A stretch of 64,000 bases of DNA, taken from positions 2,542,001 to 2,606,000 of the forward strand of contig NZ_CP144914.1 of the NCBI RefSeq assembly GCF_008014775.2, written 5' to 3'. The notes beneath the pieces were generated by a model. It was not told where the DNA came from, made no database searches, and saw only the letters and a list, made by a program, of their open reading frames with translations. Position numbers and translations under genes: made by a program. Source of the stretch: Alkalicoccus halolimnae (GTDB lineage Bacteria > Bacillota > Bacilli > Bacillales > Salisediminibacteriaceae). Below, in pieces: positions 51,746 through 60,484 of the stretch. Position 1 is the first letter of the stretch, and each line of letters opens with the position of its first letter.

Positions 51746-52864
51746 TTGAAAAAGGTTACTTCTTTATCAGTCCTTCTCGTTTCCAGTGCGCTTTTTATGA
51801 CAGCGTGCGGCGGCAATGATGGGGGCGGAAACACTGCCGAAGAAAACGGCGGAAATGGTTCCGGCAACACAGAAGAGAACACAGAAGAGAACGCAGAAGA
51901 GAACGCAGAAACAAGCAATGAAACGGAAGAGACAAATGAAGCGGCCAACAATGGCGGCGGTGGCGAGGCTGACTTGAACAACATGCAGCTCGGTACCGGT
52001 TCGACAGGCGGTACGTATTATCCTCTTGGCCAGGAAATTGCTACGACAATCAACAATAATATTGAAGAGTATGAAGAATTCGACATGAGTGCTGTTTCTT
52101 CCGGCGCTTCCGTTGACAACATTGTCAGCATCTTTAACGGAGAAATGGACATGGGTATGACAGTTCACCTTCCGGCTCTCGACTCTCTTACAGGCGATGG
52201 CGACTTTGAAGGTGTAGAAATCGACAACTTTGGATTTATGGGCCACATTTATCCGGAAGTCATGCAGATCGTAACACCGGAAGATTCCGGTATAGAAACG
52301 GTTGCAGACCTTGAAGGCGCCCAGATTGCTATCGGACCTCCGGGAAGCGGTACACAGGCGGCAGCACGTCTGCTCCTTGAAGCCCACGGCCTTGAAGAAG
52401 GCGACTACGAAGTGTTTGAAGAAGCTTTCGGTGACGCTCAGGGACGTATTCAGGATGGTCAGCTCGACGCTTCCTTCGGTCTCTTAGGTCTCCCTGCCGG
52501 CGGTATTGAAGAGCTTGCTGCTACGACTGACGTCAGCCTCGTCTCCATTACAGACGAAGCTGTCGATTATGTAGAAGAAAACAGCGGCTATGAAGCTTTC
52601 GATATTCCTGGTGATTCCTACGACTTCCTTGAAGAAGACGTAACGGCTATTACAGCTTATGCCATTATGGTAGGCTCCACGGACAGCATTGATGAGGAGC
52701 TCGGCTACCAGATTACGAAAGCGATGTTTGAGTATGCGGATGAAATCTCCCACCCACAGGGTGAGCAGATGACACTGGAAAATGCTCTTCTCGGTTCTGA
52801 AGGTCTGCCGATGCACCCAGGTGCTGAGCGTTACTTTGAAGAAGAAGGCATTACGGAAGAATAA
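51746..52864 (+). CDS. TAXI-family TRAP transporter solute-binding lipoprotein
   Basis: A 372-residue lipoprotein starting at TTG 51746 after AAAGGGGGA; lipobox LFMTAC (Cys21), then a 50-residue Glu/Asn/Gly linker. LGTGSTGGTYYPLGQEIATTIN, AVSSGASVDNIVSIFNGEMDMGMT, ETVADLEGAQIAIGPPGSGTQAAARLLLEAHGL and AYAIMVGSTDSIDEELGYQITKAMFE are TAXI hallmarks. It captures an organic acid (often glutamate or 2-oxoglutarate) for the permease downstream. Confidence 0.94.
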   Translation: MKKVTSLSVLLVSSALFMTACGGNDGGGNTAEENGGNGSGNTEENTEENAEENAETSNETEETNEAANNGGGGEADLNNMQLGTGSTGGTYYPLGQEIATTINNNIEEYEEFDMSAVSSGASVDNIVSIFNGEMDMGMTVHLPALDSLTGDGDFEGVEIDNFGFMGHIYPEVMQIVTPEDSGIETVADLEGAQIAIGPPGSGTQAAARLLLEAHGLEEGDYEVFEEAFGDAQGRIQDGQLDASFGLLGLPAGGIEELAATTDVSLVSITDEAVDYVEENSGYEAFDIPGDSYDFLEEDVTAITAYAIMVGSTDSIDEELGYQITKAMFEYADEISHPQGEQMTLENALLGSEGLPMHPGAERYFEEEGITEE

Positions 52865-52877
52865 TTTGAACATGCGG

Positions 52878-52908
52878 GACCGGACTTTTCGTCCGGTCTC
52901 CTCTTTTC
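52878..52908 (+). terminator. Partial terminator between TAXI subunit genes
   Basis: GACCGGAC pairs with GTCCGGTC around TTTTC, followed by TCCTCTTTTC. It would lower permease expression relative to the binding protein. Confidence 0.7.
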
Positions 52909-52957
52909 AGGAAGCAGACTGCGCGGGGGCTCTGGCTGCATGAAGTGCAGGCAGAAC

Positions 52958-52999
52958 ATCGACGAAAGCGCAGGAGGCTGCTCCTGTCTTTTCGTCGAT
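52958..52999 (+). other. Strong hairpin in the leader of the TRAP permease gene
   Basis: ATCGACGAAA(GC)GCAGGA pairs with TCCTGTC(T)TTTCGTCGAT over 42 bases with one bulge, leaving a GGCTGC loop. No T run follows. It may block RNA decay or regulate translation of the gene at 53042. Confidence 0.55.
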
Positions 53000-53041
53000 C
53001 AATCCGCAGCTGATGGATTTTTATAAGGTGAGGTGACGAAC

Positions 53042-55006
53042 ATGACAAATCAGGAAAAAGATGAAGGTTTTTTGACCGAAGAAGAACAAAAAGAAGTGCT
53101 TGCGAAATATGATAAAGAATCCTCTTTCCGGCAGTTCCCGGGAAAGTGGGCCTGGGTAATTACGTTAATCGCCGTCTCCCTTACCGTCTTCCATATCTGG
53201 AGAGCTTTTCCCCAGACCGGCGGACCTCTCGTTTCCCTCATGCAGGGGGCTGTACACCTGGGGACAGCAATGGGACTTATCTTTCTGCTCTATCCATTAA
53301 GAAAAGGCGGGAGACATAAAGAAGGCGTTCCCTGGTATGATGTTATACTAGCGTTTCTTGCGATGGCATCCTGTTACTACATCCTTTTCCGCTACGACTG
53401 GATAACCGGTGCAGCAAGGATTATGGGATTTTCCACGCTCGACATTATTGTTGCAACTATTGGAATTGTTCTGCTTCTTGAGGCAACGAGACGTGCCGTC
53501 GGCCTTCCGATCGTCGCTATTGGAGTCATTGCAATCCTATACGGAATGTTTGGTACGAATATTCCATACTTCGGCCACGGAGGATTTGACTGGAACGGGC
53601 TTTCCCGACGGCTTTTCTATTCTTCTGATGCCATTTTTGGTACGCCGATACAAATTTCATCGACGTATATATACTTATTCCTGTTTTTCGGAGTCATGCT
53701 CACGAAAACCGGAGTCGGACAATATTTTAACGATCTCGCATTCGGTTTAACCGGACGCTTCACGGGGGGGACGGCCAAAGCCGCCGTTGCAGCCTCTGCT
53801 CTGCAGGGGACAGTTACCGGAAGCTCGGTTGCCAACACGGTTGCTTCCGGCTCCTTTACGATTCCGATGATGAAACGCGCGAAATTCCGGCCGGAGTTTG
53901 CGGCTGCTGCTGAAGCATCTGCTTCCACCGGTGGTCAGATTATGCCTCCGATTATGGGGGCCGCCGCTTTTATTATGGCGGAATATGTGTCGACAGTTAA
54001 TTACAGTGACATTATTATTATTGGTATCATTCCTGCTTCGCTTTATTTTGCCGGTGTGTTTCTCGGCACCCACTTTGAAGCGAAACGTTACGGCATCCAT
54101 GGTCTGCCGAAAGAAGAGCTTCCTTCAACGAAAGGGCTCCTTAAAGGATCCTACCTGCTTCTGCCGCTGATCATTATCGTAACGATGCTCGTCAACGGCT
54201 TTACGCCTACTTACGCAGCACTGACGGGTATCGGTGCGGCGCTTGCAGTCAGCTACTTCCGCAAAGATACGCGGATGATGCCGCGCGATATTCTTGATGC
54301 TCTGGAGCAGGGGGCGAAAGTCGCTCTTCCGGTTATTGCAGCCTGTGCGTCAGCCGGAATTATCGTCGGGACGGTTGTATTTACCGGACTCGGCGGACGA
54401 ATTGCCGGCGGACTTATCGCAATGGCAGGCGACAGTTTATTTCTGCTTCTCTTCTTTACGATGATCGCCTGTATCCTGCTTGGAATGGGACTTCCTACGA
54501 CAGCAAACTATGTCGTAACAGCTTCCATGGCAGCACCGGCATTGATTAACTTCGGTGTTCCGGAAGTTGCTGCCCACTTTTTCGTCTTTTATTTCGGAAT
54601 CGTGGCGGACATTACGCCTCCGGTATGTCTGGCCGCTTACGCCGGGGCCGGAATAGCCAAAGCAAACCCGATGAGGGCCGGGGTGACCGCCTTCAAGCTC
54701 GCCATTGCAGCGTTTATTATTCCGTATGTCTTCGTCTATAATCCGCAGATGCTGCTCGTGGATGCAGATGTCTTAACCGTTATCTATCTCGTTCTTACCG
54801 CAATGCTCGGCATGGCAGCGGTGAGTGCCGTGATGATGGGCTACTTCTTCAATACGTTTAAATGGTACGAAAGGCTGCTGCTGCTCGCTGCCGGCATCAT
54901 GCTGATCTACCCGGAAAATCTGCTTATCGAAGGAAGCGGCTTCGTTCTGGTAGTATTGATCGCCATCGTGCAGAGAGCACGCAAAAAACGAAGCGAAAGT
55001 ACCTGA
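53042..55006 (+). CDS. TRAP transporter fused permease (4TM/12TM), TAXI type
   Basis: A 654-residue membrane protein starting at ATG 53042 after GAGGTGA. The N-terminal part corresponds to the small DctQ-like unit and the rest to the DctM-like channel: GLTGRFTGGTAKAAVAASALQGTVTGSSVANTVASGSFTIPMMKRAKF, EASASTGGQIMPPIMGAAAFIMAEY and GMGLPTTANYVVTASMAAPALI. It works with the TAXI lipoprotein and uses an ion gradient, probably sodium in a salt-loving bacterium. Confidence 0.94.
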   Translation: MTNQEKDEGFLTEEEQKEVLAKYDKESSFRQFPGKWAWVITLIAVSLTVFHIWRAFPQTGGPLVSLMQGAVHLGTAMGLIFLLYPLRKGGRHKEGVPWYDVILAFLAMASCYYILFRYDWITGAARIMGFSTLDIIVATIGIVLLLEATRRAVGLPIVAIGVIAILYGMFGTNIPYFGHGGFDWNGLSRRLFYSSDAIFGTPIQISSTYIYLFLFFGVMLTKTGVGQYFNDLAFGLTGRFTGGTAKAAVAASALQGTVTGSSVANTVASGSFTIPMMKRAKFRPEFAAAAEASASTGGQIMPPIMGAAAFIMAEYVSTVNYSDIIIIGIIPASLYFAGVFLGTHFEAKRYGIHGLPKEELPSTKGLLKGSYLLLPLIIIVTMLVNGFTPTYAALTGIGAALAVSYFRKDTRMMPRDILDALEQGAKVALPVIAACASAGIIVGTVVFTGLGGRIAGGLIAMAGDSLFLLLFFTMIACILLGMGLPTTANYVVTASMAAPALINFGVPEVAAHFFVFYFGIVADITPPVCLAAYAGAGIAKANPMRAGVTAFKLAIAAFIIPYVFVYNPQMLLVDADVLTVIYLVLTAMLGMAAVSAVMMGYFFNTFKWYERLLLLAAGIMLIYPENLLIEGSGFVLVVLIAIVQRARKKRSEST

Positions 55007-55032
55007 AAACGAATCAACGCTCTGTAAAAAAA

Positions 55033-55071
55033 TTCCGGTCTCCCCTGCCGCTGCCGGGAAAGGGACCGGAA
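55033..55071 (+). terminator. Hairpin after the TRAP permease gene
   Basis: TTCCGGTC pairs with GACCGGAA with a 23-base loop. The T run is poor; the next hairpin at 55089 may do the work. Confidence 0.45.
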
Positions 55072-55088
55072 CATATTCCAGCAAAATG

Positions 55089-55120
55089 AAGAAGCCTCTC
55101 ACAATCGTGAGGGGCTTCTT
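55089..55120 (+). terminator. Hairpin terminator
   Basis: AAGAAGCC(T)CTCAC pairs with GTGAG(G)GGCTTCTT around AATC. It lies about 80 bases past the TRAP permease stop. Confidence 0.65.
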
Positions 55121-55125
55121 AAGAA

Positions 55126-55490
55126 TGTTGATTAAGTAAAGAAAGAAGTCTATGTATTCTGTTCCTTGTATTTTCTCCTCCGCTTACCGGCGGAAGCCTG
55201 CCGTGGAGAGCAGTCTCTACTTTGCTTTCTTATTCAATCTGCTCTCCTTCTTCCACAGGCGTCCGCCGGTTTCCGCTTCGTTTTAATTCTCCCTTACAGA
55301 AAGCCTGCTGGTTGAATCAAGAAGATACCAAGGTAGAAGCCAGTGCCAGGGCAAGACGCCTGCGGAAAAAGAAAGCGGGAAGATCCTCCCGTACGACTGC
55401 ACGGAGAACGGGATTAGCTGAAACGGGCCCGCCCGGAAACCGGCCCCACGGAAACGCAGGCTGCCATTTGCCGAATCAGGTAATTAAATG
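55126..55490 (+). repeat. Composite interspersed repeat (C, D and A units)
   Basis: The C unit (55126-55205) is the inverse of 36380-36457. A D unit follows (TTCTTCCACAGGCGTCCGCCGGTTTCCGCTTCGTTTTAATTC; AAAGCCTGCTGGTTGAATCAAG), then R4 start (GGAAAAAGAAAGCGGGAAGATCCTCCCG) and part of an A unit (GGGATTAGCTGAAACGGGCCCGCCCGG). The open frame at 55222-55491 is an artefact. Confidence 0.82.
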
Positions 55491-55530
55491 AAATCCATTC
55501 AAACCATATATGAGTAACTATTTTAAAAAA

Positions 55531-55563
55531 GGCTGTCCCATCGACATTGTCGACGGGACAGCC
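55531..55563 (-). terminator. Hairpin terminator of the YusW-type gene
   Basis: GGCTGTCCC pairs with GGGACAGCC, with inner pairing GTCGA/TCGAC, followed by TTTTTTA on the minus strand. Confidence 0.88.
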
Positions 55564-55593
55564 CCTCCTTTTGTTTTTTACTGTGCACTAAGC

Positions 55594-56493
55594 TTATTCC
55601 ACATCGTGCTTAAATTTAACAGTTTCTCCGTTTTCGTATTCAACATCCATATCGAAGTCCCTGACGTCATCTTGTTCCACATCAAGCGCTGCGAGTACTT
55701 CCTGCTTCATCTCATCAATGGAGCGGTCCATCGTAATATCGATATTTCCAAGAAGGGCTTCAATTTCCTCTACAGCTTCCTGGCCTTCTATTTCTATTTC
55801 TTCCCCATTTTCCTTTTCAATTTCTCCTTCACGGTCTGACCTTTCGTACTCGTACTGCCATTCTTCTCCGGAGAAGAAGTCAATATCCATATCCAGTTCT
55901 TCTGCGGCTCCTTTTTCTTCCCCGTTTCCGGATTCATGATCAAATTCAATTGTTTCCCCATCCGTATACTCTATTTCCAGATTCACGTCTTCCACATCTT
56001 CCGCTGCAATATCCAGCGCAGCCAACACTTCATCTCTCATTTCTGCAAGAGGACGGTCCGTTGTAATATTAATTTGTTCGAGTAGAACTTCTATTTCTTC
56101 GCGTGCCTCGGCACCTGTTACTTTTTCCTGCCCGTCGCGTTCAACTTCCATATCGGAATCGTCATCAAGCTCATATTCGAATTCCCATTCTTCATCATTG
56201 TGAAATTCCACTTGCAGGTCAAATTCATGCACGTTTTCCACACTGCCACTCTGAGTTTCCGTTTCACCTGAATTATTACCGCCTGTATTTTCTTCCGTAC
56301 TGTCAGCTGTTTCTTCCGTGCTGTTTGAATTTCCTGCTTCCGTTTCTTCCATTTCTTCTGCATCACCAGGACTGTTCTCTTCGGCCTGGACGTCTGCTTC
56401 GTCAGCAGTGCTTGTCTCTTCCGGCTCTACCTCCTGTGTGCTGCATGCTGCTAGTAACGCAGCGACTGATATTCCAGCAATAACTTTTTTCAT
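55594..56493 (-). CDS. Lipoprotein with two YusW-like domains
   Basis: A 299-residue lipoprotein (lipobox LLAAC) from ATG 56493. After a 75-residue acidic linker come two copies of a roughly 100-residue domain: VHEFDLQVEFHNDEEWEFEYELDDD to GETIEFDHE, and ELDMDIDFFSGEEWQYEYERSD to GETVKFKHDVE. Each has the EEIEVLL(N)I-T-DR-(L/I)-EM-EVLAALD pattern. Single-domain YusW proteins are known in Bacillus, with unknown function. The protein is extremely acidic. Confidence 0.82.
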   Translation of the reverse strand: MKKVIAGISVAALLAACSTQEVEPEETSTADEADVQAEENSPGDAEEMEETEAGNSNSTEETADSTEENTGGNNSGETETQSGSVENVHEFDLQVEFHNDEEWEFEYELDDDSDMEVERDGQEKVTGAEAREEIEVLLEQINITTDRPLAEMRDEVLAALDIAAEDVEDVNLEIEYTDGETIEFDHESGNGEEKGAAEELDMDIDFFSGEEWQYEYERSDREGEIEKENGEEIEIEGQEAVEEIEALLGNIDITMDRSIDEMKQEVLAALDVEQDDVRDFDMDVEYENGETVKFKHDVE

Positions 56494-56647
56494 TTTTATC
56501 ATCCTTTCGAGTATGTTTTTTCTTATATTTTCACTATACTTAGTAGAGATGAGTATTACATTAATGTCAGATTAGAATTTGATGAGAATGTATGACTGTC
56601 TTTCTGTGGGAATTCTGCAGAAAAAATCGATATGGAGTGTGATTGTT

Positions 56648-57916
56648 TTGGGAGAAGTTCCCTTATACCTGCTGATTATTTTTGTTGCTCTGCTTTTTCT
56701 ATCCGCCTTTTTTTCTTCCTCGGAAACAGCGCTCTCCAGCGCCAACCGCATTCGTCTGCAGGCGATGAAAGACGATGGGATCAAAGGAGCAGACAAAGCC
56801 CTTACTGTTATAGCTGCTTTCGATAAAACGCTTTCAACCATTCTTATCGGAAACAACCTGGTGAACATTGCCGCAGCCACCATCTCCGCTCAGATCTCAA
56901 CATCCATCTTCGGACCGAATCTGGGCGTGTTTATAAGCACTTTCGTCGTTACTCTGCTCGTATTAATTTTCGGAGAAATCCTCCCGAAATCTCTTGCGAA
57001 AGAATATGCAGAATCTTTTTCTATTAAAATTGCCGGAATAATTCAGCTGATGACGTACGTCGTTCTTCCGCTGAACTGGCTTTTTGCGCACCTGAAAAAC
57101 GCCGTACACAAAATGATCGGCGGAAAACCGGCAGCGTATTCGGTTACAGAAGAAGAATTGAAAATGATGGTGAATATCAGTGAAGAAGAAGGTGTCATTG
57201 AGGAGCAGGAAAAACAGCTTGTTCAGCGTTCCTTTGATTTTAACGAAATTACCGTAGAGGAAGTTCTGCGTCCGAGAACGGACATGACAGTGATTGATAT
57301 TGAAGATAACAAAGAGCTTATTAAAGAACTGTTTATAGAAAAACGATTTTCACGGATTCCTGTTTACGAAGGATCGATTGATAATATTATAGGTATTCTC
57401 CACGAACGCGATTTCTTTACTGCCTATATTAACGGGGAGGTTAATATAACGAGCCTGCTCCGCAAACCAATTATTGTTGTGGAATCAATGAAAGTGCACA
57501 AACTGCTGCCTAAACTGCAGCGGGAAAAATCCCATATTGCCATCGTGATTGATGAGTACGGCGGCACTTCCGGGCTTATCACGCTCGAAGATATTCTCGA
57601 AGAACTCGTTGGTGAAATTTATGATGAACACGATGATGCGCAGTCTCTCGTGCAGCAGAAGGGGGACAATGTTTATCTTATCGACGGGGAGTATTCACTG
57701 GATGAAGTAATGAAGCTCTGCGGACTTCCTTCTCCAGAGACGTCCTATCATTCTATCGGCGGCTGGCTTTCTGAACAGTTTGAGAGAATCCCCCGGGAAG
57801 GAGAAACTCTCGACTATGAGGGCATTACCTTTAAAGCGGTCGAAGCAGACCATCGGAGAATTTTATACGTTGAGGCTGTAATTACGGAGAAAGAAGAAGA
57901 GCATGTAAATAAATAA
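56648..57916 (+). CDS. CNNM/hemolysin-C-like protein with CBS domains
   Basis: A 422-residue protein. TTG 56648 is the likely start because GGAGTG lies 8 bases before and the result (GEVPLYLLIIFVALLFLSAFFSSSETAL) aligns with the family; a longer frame begins at 56579. It has a CNNM membrane domain (ETALSSANRIRLQAM; LVLIFGEILPKSLAKEYAE), a CBS pair (VLRPRTDMTVIDIEDN; RIPVYEGSIDNIIGILHERDF; EYGGTSGLITLEDILEELVGEI) and a CorC/HlyC domain. Relatives move magnesium or sodium. Confidence 0.9.
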   Translation: MGEVPLYLLIIFVALLFLSAFFSSSETALSSANRIRLQAMKDDGIKGADKALTVIAAFDKTLSTILIGNNLVNIAAATISAQISTSIFGPNLGVFISTFVVTLLVLIFGEILPKSLAKEYAESFSIKIAGIIQLMTYVVLPLNWLFAHLKNAVHKMIGGKPAAYSVTEEELKMMVNISEEEGVIEEQEKQLVQRSFDFNEITVEEVLRPRTDMTVIDIEDNKELIKELFIEKRFSRIPVYEGSIDNIIGILHERDFFTAYINGEVNITSLLRKPIIVVESMKVHKLLPKLQREKSHIAIVIDEYGGTSGLITLEDILEELVGEIYDEHDDAQSLVQQKGDNVYLIDGEYSLDEVMKLCGLPSPETSYHSIGGWLSEQFERIPREGETLDYEGITFKAVEADHRRILYVEAVITEKEEEHVNK

Positions 57917-57920
57917 CGTC

Positions 57921-57964
57921 AAAAAGAAGCTGCACGGATAAATCCTCCGTACAGCTTCTTTTTG
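57921..57964 (+). terminator. Terminator after the CNNM gene
   Basis: AAGAAGCTG pairs with CAGCTTCTT with inner CGGA/TCCG, followed by TTTTG. Confidence 0.9.
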
Positions 57965-58027
57965 TATACAGACATTTCTGTATTTTTGACGTTTTCTTTC
58001 CACTCCTTCCGGAAAATATCCGATTTC

Positions 58028-58105
58028 TGAGAGAAAGTACGAGCCCTGCGCTCTCAGGGAATCGAAAACGCCCTTTTATCGCTTCTATACTTTATTTTCA
58101 AGGAT
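58028..58105 (-). repeat. Interspersed repeat, A-unit fragment (inverted)
   Basis: ACGAGCCCTGCGCTCTCAGGGAATCGAAAACGCCC, then TTATCGCTTCTATACTTTATTTTCAAGG. Confidence 0.65.
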
Positions 58106-58106
58106 C

Positions 58107-58961
58107 CTATTCGTAAAACACGTCAAACGTCTCCCACAGACTTTCCAGTTCCTCCAGCCGTTTGGTGATTTTTTCGTGTTCGGATCTCGTCAATGCTGTT
58201 ATTAAAGCACTCGCCACACTCATTGGTGCAGAGAACGAGTCGATAAAAGAATTGATTTCGGTTGCCGTGATCAAATGTTTATTGCCGTACGGATAAAGTG
58301 GACTTAGCAGATGATCCGTCATGACAATCGTATTGGCTCCCCGCGATTTTACGTATTTCATGACTTCGACCGTCCTTTTTGTGTAGCGGGCAAAGCCGAG
58401 GCCGAGGACGACATCATTTTCTGTAATATCAAGCAGGTGCTCCGACACGCCGTCCGCTTCCTCCAGCAGTTCTGTATTCTGGAGAACAAGGTCCAGATAG
58501 AATGCCAGATAGGACCCGATACTTGCTGCGCTGCGATAGGCTACGATGTAAATACGATCTGCCTTTACGAGCGTTTCCACAATCTCTTCAAAGTCCTCCG
58601 GCGGTATCTGCTCCAGCGTCGTCTGCAGATTTTGGATATCATCGGTAAGAACTTCGGTAAGTACCTCATCAGAACGTTCTGTTCCTTCGGTTGTTCTTCT
58701 GAGCACTTCTGCAGATGTTAATTTCCGCTGCAGCGCTTCCTGAAGGTGGCGCTGCAGGTCGGGGTAGCCTTTGTAACCGAGTACGGTTGCAAAACGAATT
58801 ACGGTGGCTCCACCGACATTCACGTTCTGTGCGAGACGGGAGGCCGTTAAAAAGGGAGCTGACTCCCGATGGGCGATTAAGTACTTGGCAATTTTTTTAT
58901 GGGACTTGCTCAGCGACTCCTGTTCCTGGCTGATTTTTGCGAACACATCCTGATCGCTCAT
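58107..58961 (-). CDS. RpiR/MurR-family regulator
   Basis: A 284-residue regulator with an N-terminal HTH_6 domain (LSKSHKKIAKYLIAHRESAPFLTASRLAQNVNVGGATVIRFATVLGYKGYPDLQRHLQEAL) and a C-terminal SIS domain (DRIYIVAYRSAASIGSYLAFYLDLVL; DVVLGLGFARYTKRTVEVMKYVKSRGANTIVMTD) that senses phosphosugars or similar. No sugar operon adjoins it, so its target is unknown. AGGAGAGAGGAG precedes ATG 58961. Confidence 0.92.
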   Translation of the reverse strand: MSDQDVFAKISQEQESLSKSHKKIAKYLIAHRESAPFLTASRLAQNVNVGGATVIRFATVLGYKGYPDLQRHLQEALQRKLTSAEVLRRTTEGTERSDEVLTEVLTDDIQNLQTTLEQIPPEDFEEIVETLVKADRIYIVAYRSAASIGSYLAFYLDLVLQNTELLEEADGVSEHLLDITENDVVLGLGFARYTKRTVEVMKYVKSRGANTIVMTDHLLSPLYPYGNKHLITATEINSFIDSFSAPMSVASALITALTRSEHEKITKRLEELESLWETFDVFYE

Positions 58962-59032
58962 AGCACCACTCCTCTCTCCTGCCGTCTATTTTACTTGAAA
59001 AAGCAAGAAAACAAAAATGGAGACCTTTTTTC

Positions 59033-59095
59033 AATTCCATGGAAACGAAGATGGACGATCATCGCTTATATACTTTATTTTCAAGGCAGTTTTTC
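59033..59095 (-). repeat. Interspersed repeat, A-unit fragment (inverted)
   Basis: CCATGGAAACGAAGATGGACGATCATCGC then TATACTTTATTTTCAAGGCAG. Confidence 0.75.
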
Positions 59096-59225
59096 ATGAG
59101 AAAGCGCTTCAAAAATGAAAGATATTATTCATTTCCTTTTCCTTAATTAAGAATCTTATCCATTTTTGACCATCTTTGACGATTGTGGTTAAATAAGAGG
59201 AACTAAAGGAAAGGGGATTGATCAC

Positions 59226-60398
59226 ATGGCACAGCCGAAATACATTATGAACATTGAAAAGGTGCCGCACCTTTCAGACGAAGAGAAAGCGAAACTGAAG
59301 CAGATTACGGAGAAGTTTGTTTTCCGGGTAAATGAATATTACCTCGGTTTAATTGACTGGGGCGATCCGAATGATCCGATCCGCAACCTCGTCATTCCTA
59401 ATGAAGGGGAACTCGAAGAATACGGCCGCTGGGATTCCTCAGATGAAGATACAAACTATGTGGTGCCGGGCTGTCAGCATAAATACGACCAGACAGCACT
59501 GCTGATCGTATCCGAAGTCTGCGGTGCCTACTGCCGCTACTGCTTCAGAAAGCGTCTCTTCCGCAACGACATCAAAGAAGCGATGTCCGACGTTTCCCCG
59601 GGTATTGAATATATCCGTGAACACCCGGAGATTACGAATGTTCTTTTGACCGGCGGTGACTCCCTGATTCTTGCAACGAGAAAGCTGAGAAAAATTATTG
59701 AGCAGCTGCGGGACATTCCTCACGTGAAAATCATCCGTCTCGGCTCCAAAATGCCGGTATTTAACCCGATGCGTATTTACGAAGATGAGTCGCTGCACGA
59801 ACTGATCCGTGAGTTTTCCACTCCGGAACAGCGTATTTATGTGATGGCGCATATCAATCATCCACGGGAAATTACTCCAGAAGCAAAGAGGGGCTTCGAA
59901 TTCCTGCATGACGCAGGAGCGATTGTCGTCAATCAGACGCCGGTACTGCGGGGTATAAATGATGATCCGGAAGTACTCGCCGAACTTCTTGATAAGCTTT
60001 CGTGGGCTGGAGTAACGCCGTACTACTTCTTCATTAACCGTCCGGTAGCCGGCAACAACGATTTCGTACTTTCCCTTAAAGAAGCGTATGATGCGGTCGA
60101 ACAAGCGAAAGCAAAAACGTCCGGTTTAGGTAAGCGCGTCCGCCTTTCCATGAGTCATACGTCAGGAAAAATTGAAATTCTCGCTATTGAAGACGGCAAA
60201 GCCTACTTGAAATATCATCAGTCCCGCGACAACAACTACGGTAAGTTTATGATTCTGGACTGTCCGGATGATGCTGCCTGGTTCGACGACCTGCCCGGCA
60301 ATGAGCGGTATTGGGAAGCCCCAAAAAAGAAGTGGGATGATTTCGTCGGTGCCAATGATAAAATTGCTGAAAAGCAGGCAGCCGAAACGACAAACTAA
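59226..60398 (+). CDS. KamA-family radical SAM aminomutase
   Basis: A 390-residue enzyme of the lysine 2,3-aminomutase family. The radical SAM cluster motif CGAYCRYC gives Cys99, Cys103 and Cys106; LLTGGDSLILATRKLRKIIEQL, IIRLGSKMPVFNPMRI, VNQTPVLRGINDDPEVLAELLDKLSWAGVTPYYFF follow. It is shorter than B. subtilis KamA (about 470), lacking C-terminal extension, so the substrate may be lysine or glutamate. No ablB acetyltransferase adjoins it. AAGGGGATTG precedes ATG 59226. Confidence 0.88.
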   Translation: MAQPKYIMNIEKVPHLSDEEKAKLKQITEKFVFRVNEYYLGLIDWGDPNDPIRNLVIPNEGELEEYGRWDSSDEDTNYVVPGCQHKYDQTALLIVSEVCGAYCRYCFRKRLFRNDIKEAMSDVSPGIEYIREHPEITNVLLTGGDSLILATRKLRKIIEQLRDIPHVKIIRLGSKMPVFNPMRIYEDESLHELIREFSTPEQRIYVMAHINHPREITPEAKRGFEFLHDAGAIVVNQTPVLRGINDDPEVLAELLDKLSWAGVTPYYFFINRPVAGNNDFVLSLKEAYDAVEQAKAKTSGLGKRVRLSMSHTSGKIEILAIEDGKAYLKYHQSRDNNYGKFMILDCPDDAAWFDDLPGNERYWEAPKKKWDDFVGANDKIAEKQAAETTN

Positions 60399-60410
60399 TA
60401 AATTTCCTAT

Positions 60411-60452
60411 AAAAGCGCCATGACGAATAATTTTCGTCATGGCGCTTTTTTT
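60411..60452 (+). terminator. Terminator after the KamA gene, CATGAC-core type
   Basis: GCGCCATGACGAA pairs perfectly with TTCGTCATGGCGC and is followed by TTTTTTT. Its arm is nearly identical to that at 30616. Confidence 0.93.
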
Positions 60453-60484
60453 ATCAGTTCTGAAATTTTTATTTCTACGCAGGG

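Noticed and set aside
52957..53000. Riboswitch in the TAXI intergenic hairpin
   Set aside because: Only a single long stem is present; no conserved multi-stem core of a known class is visible.
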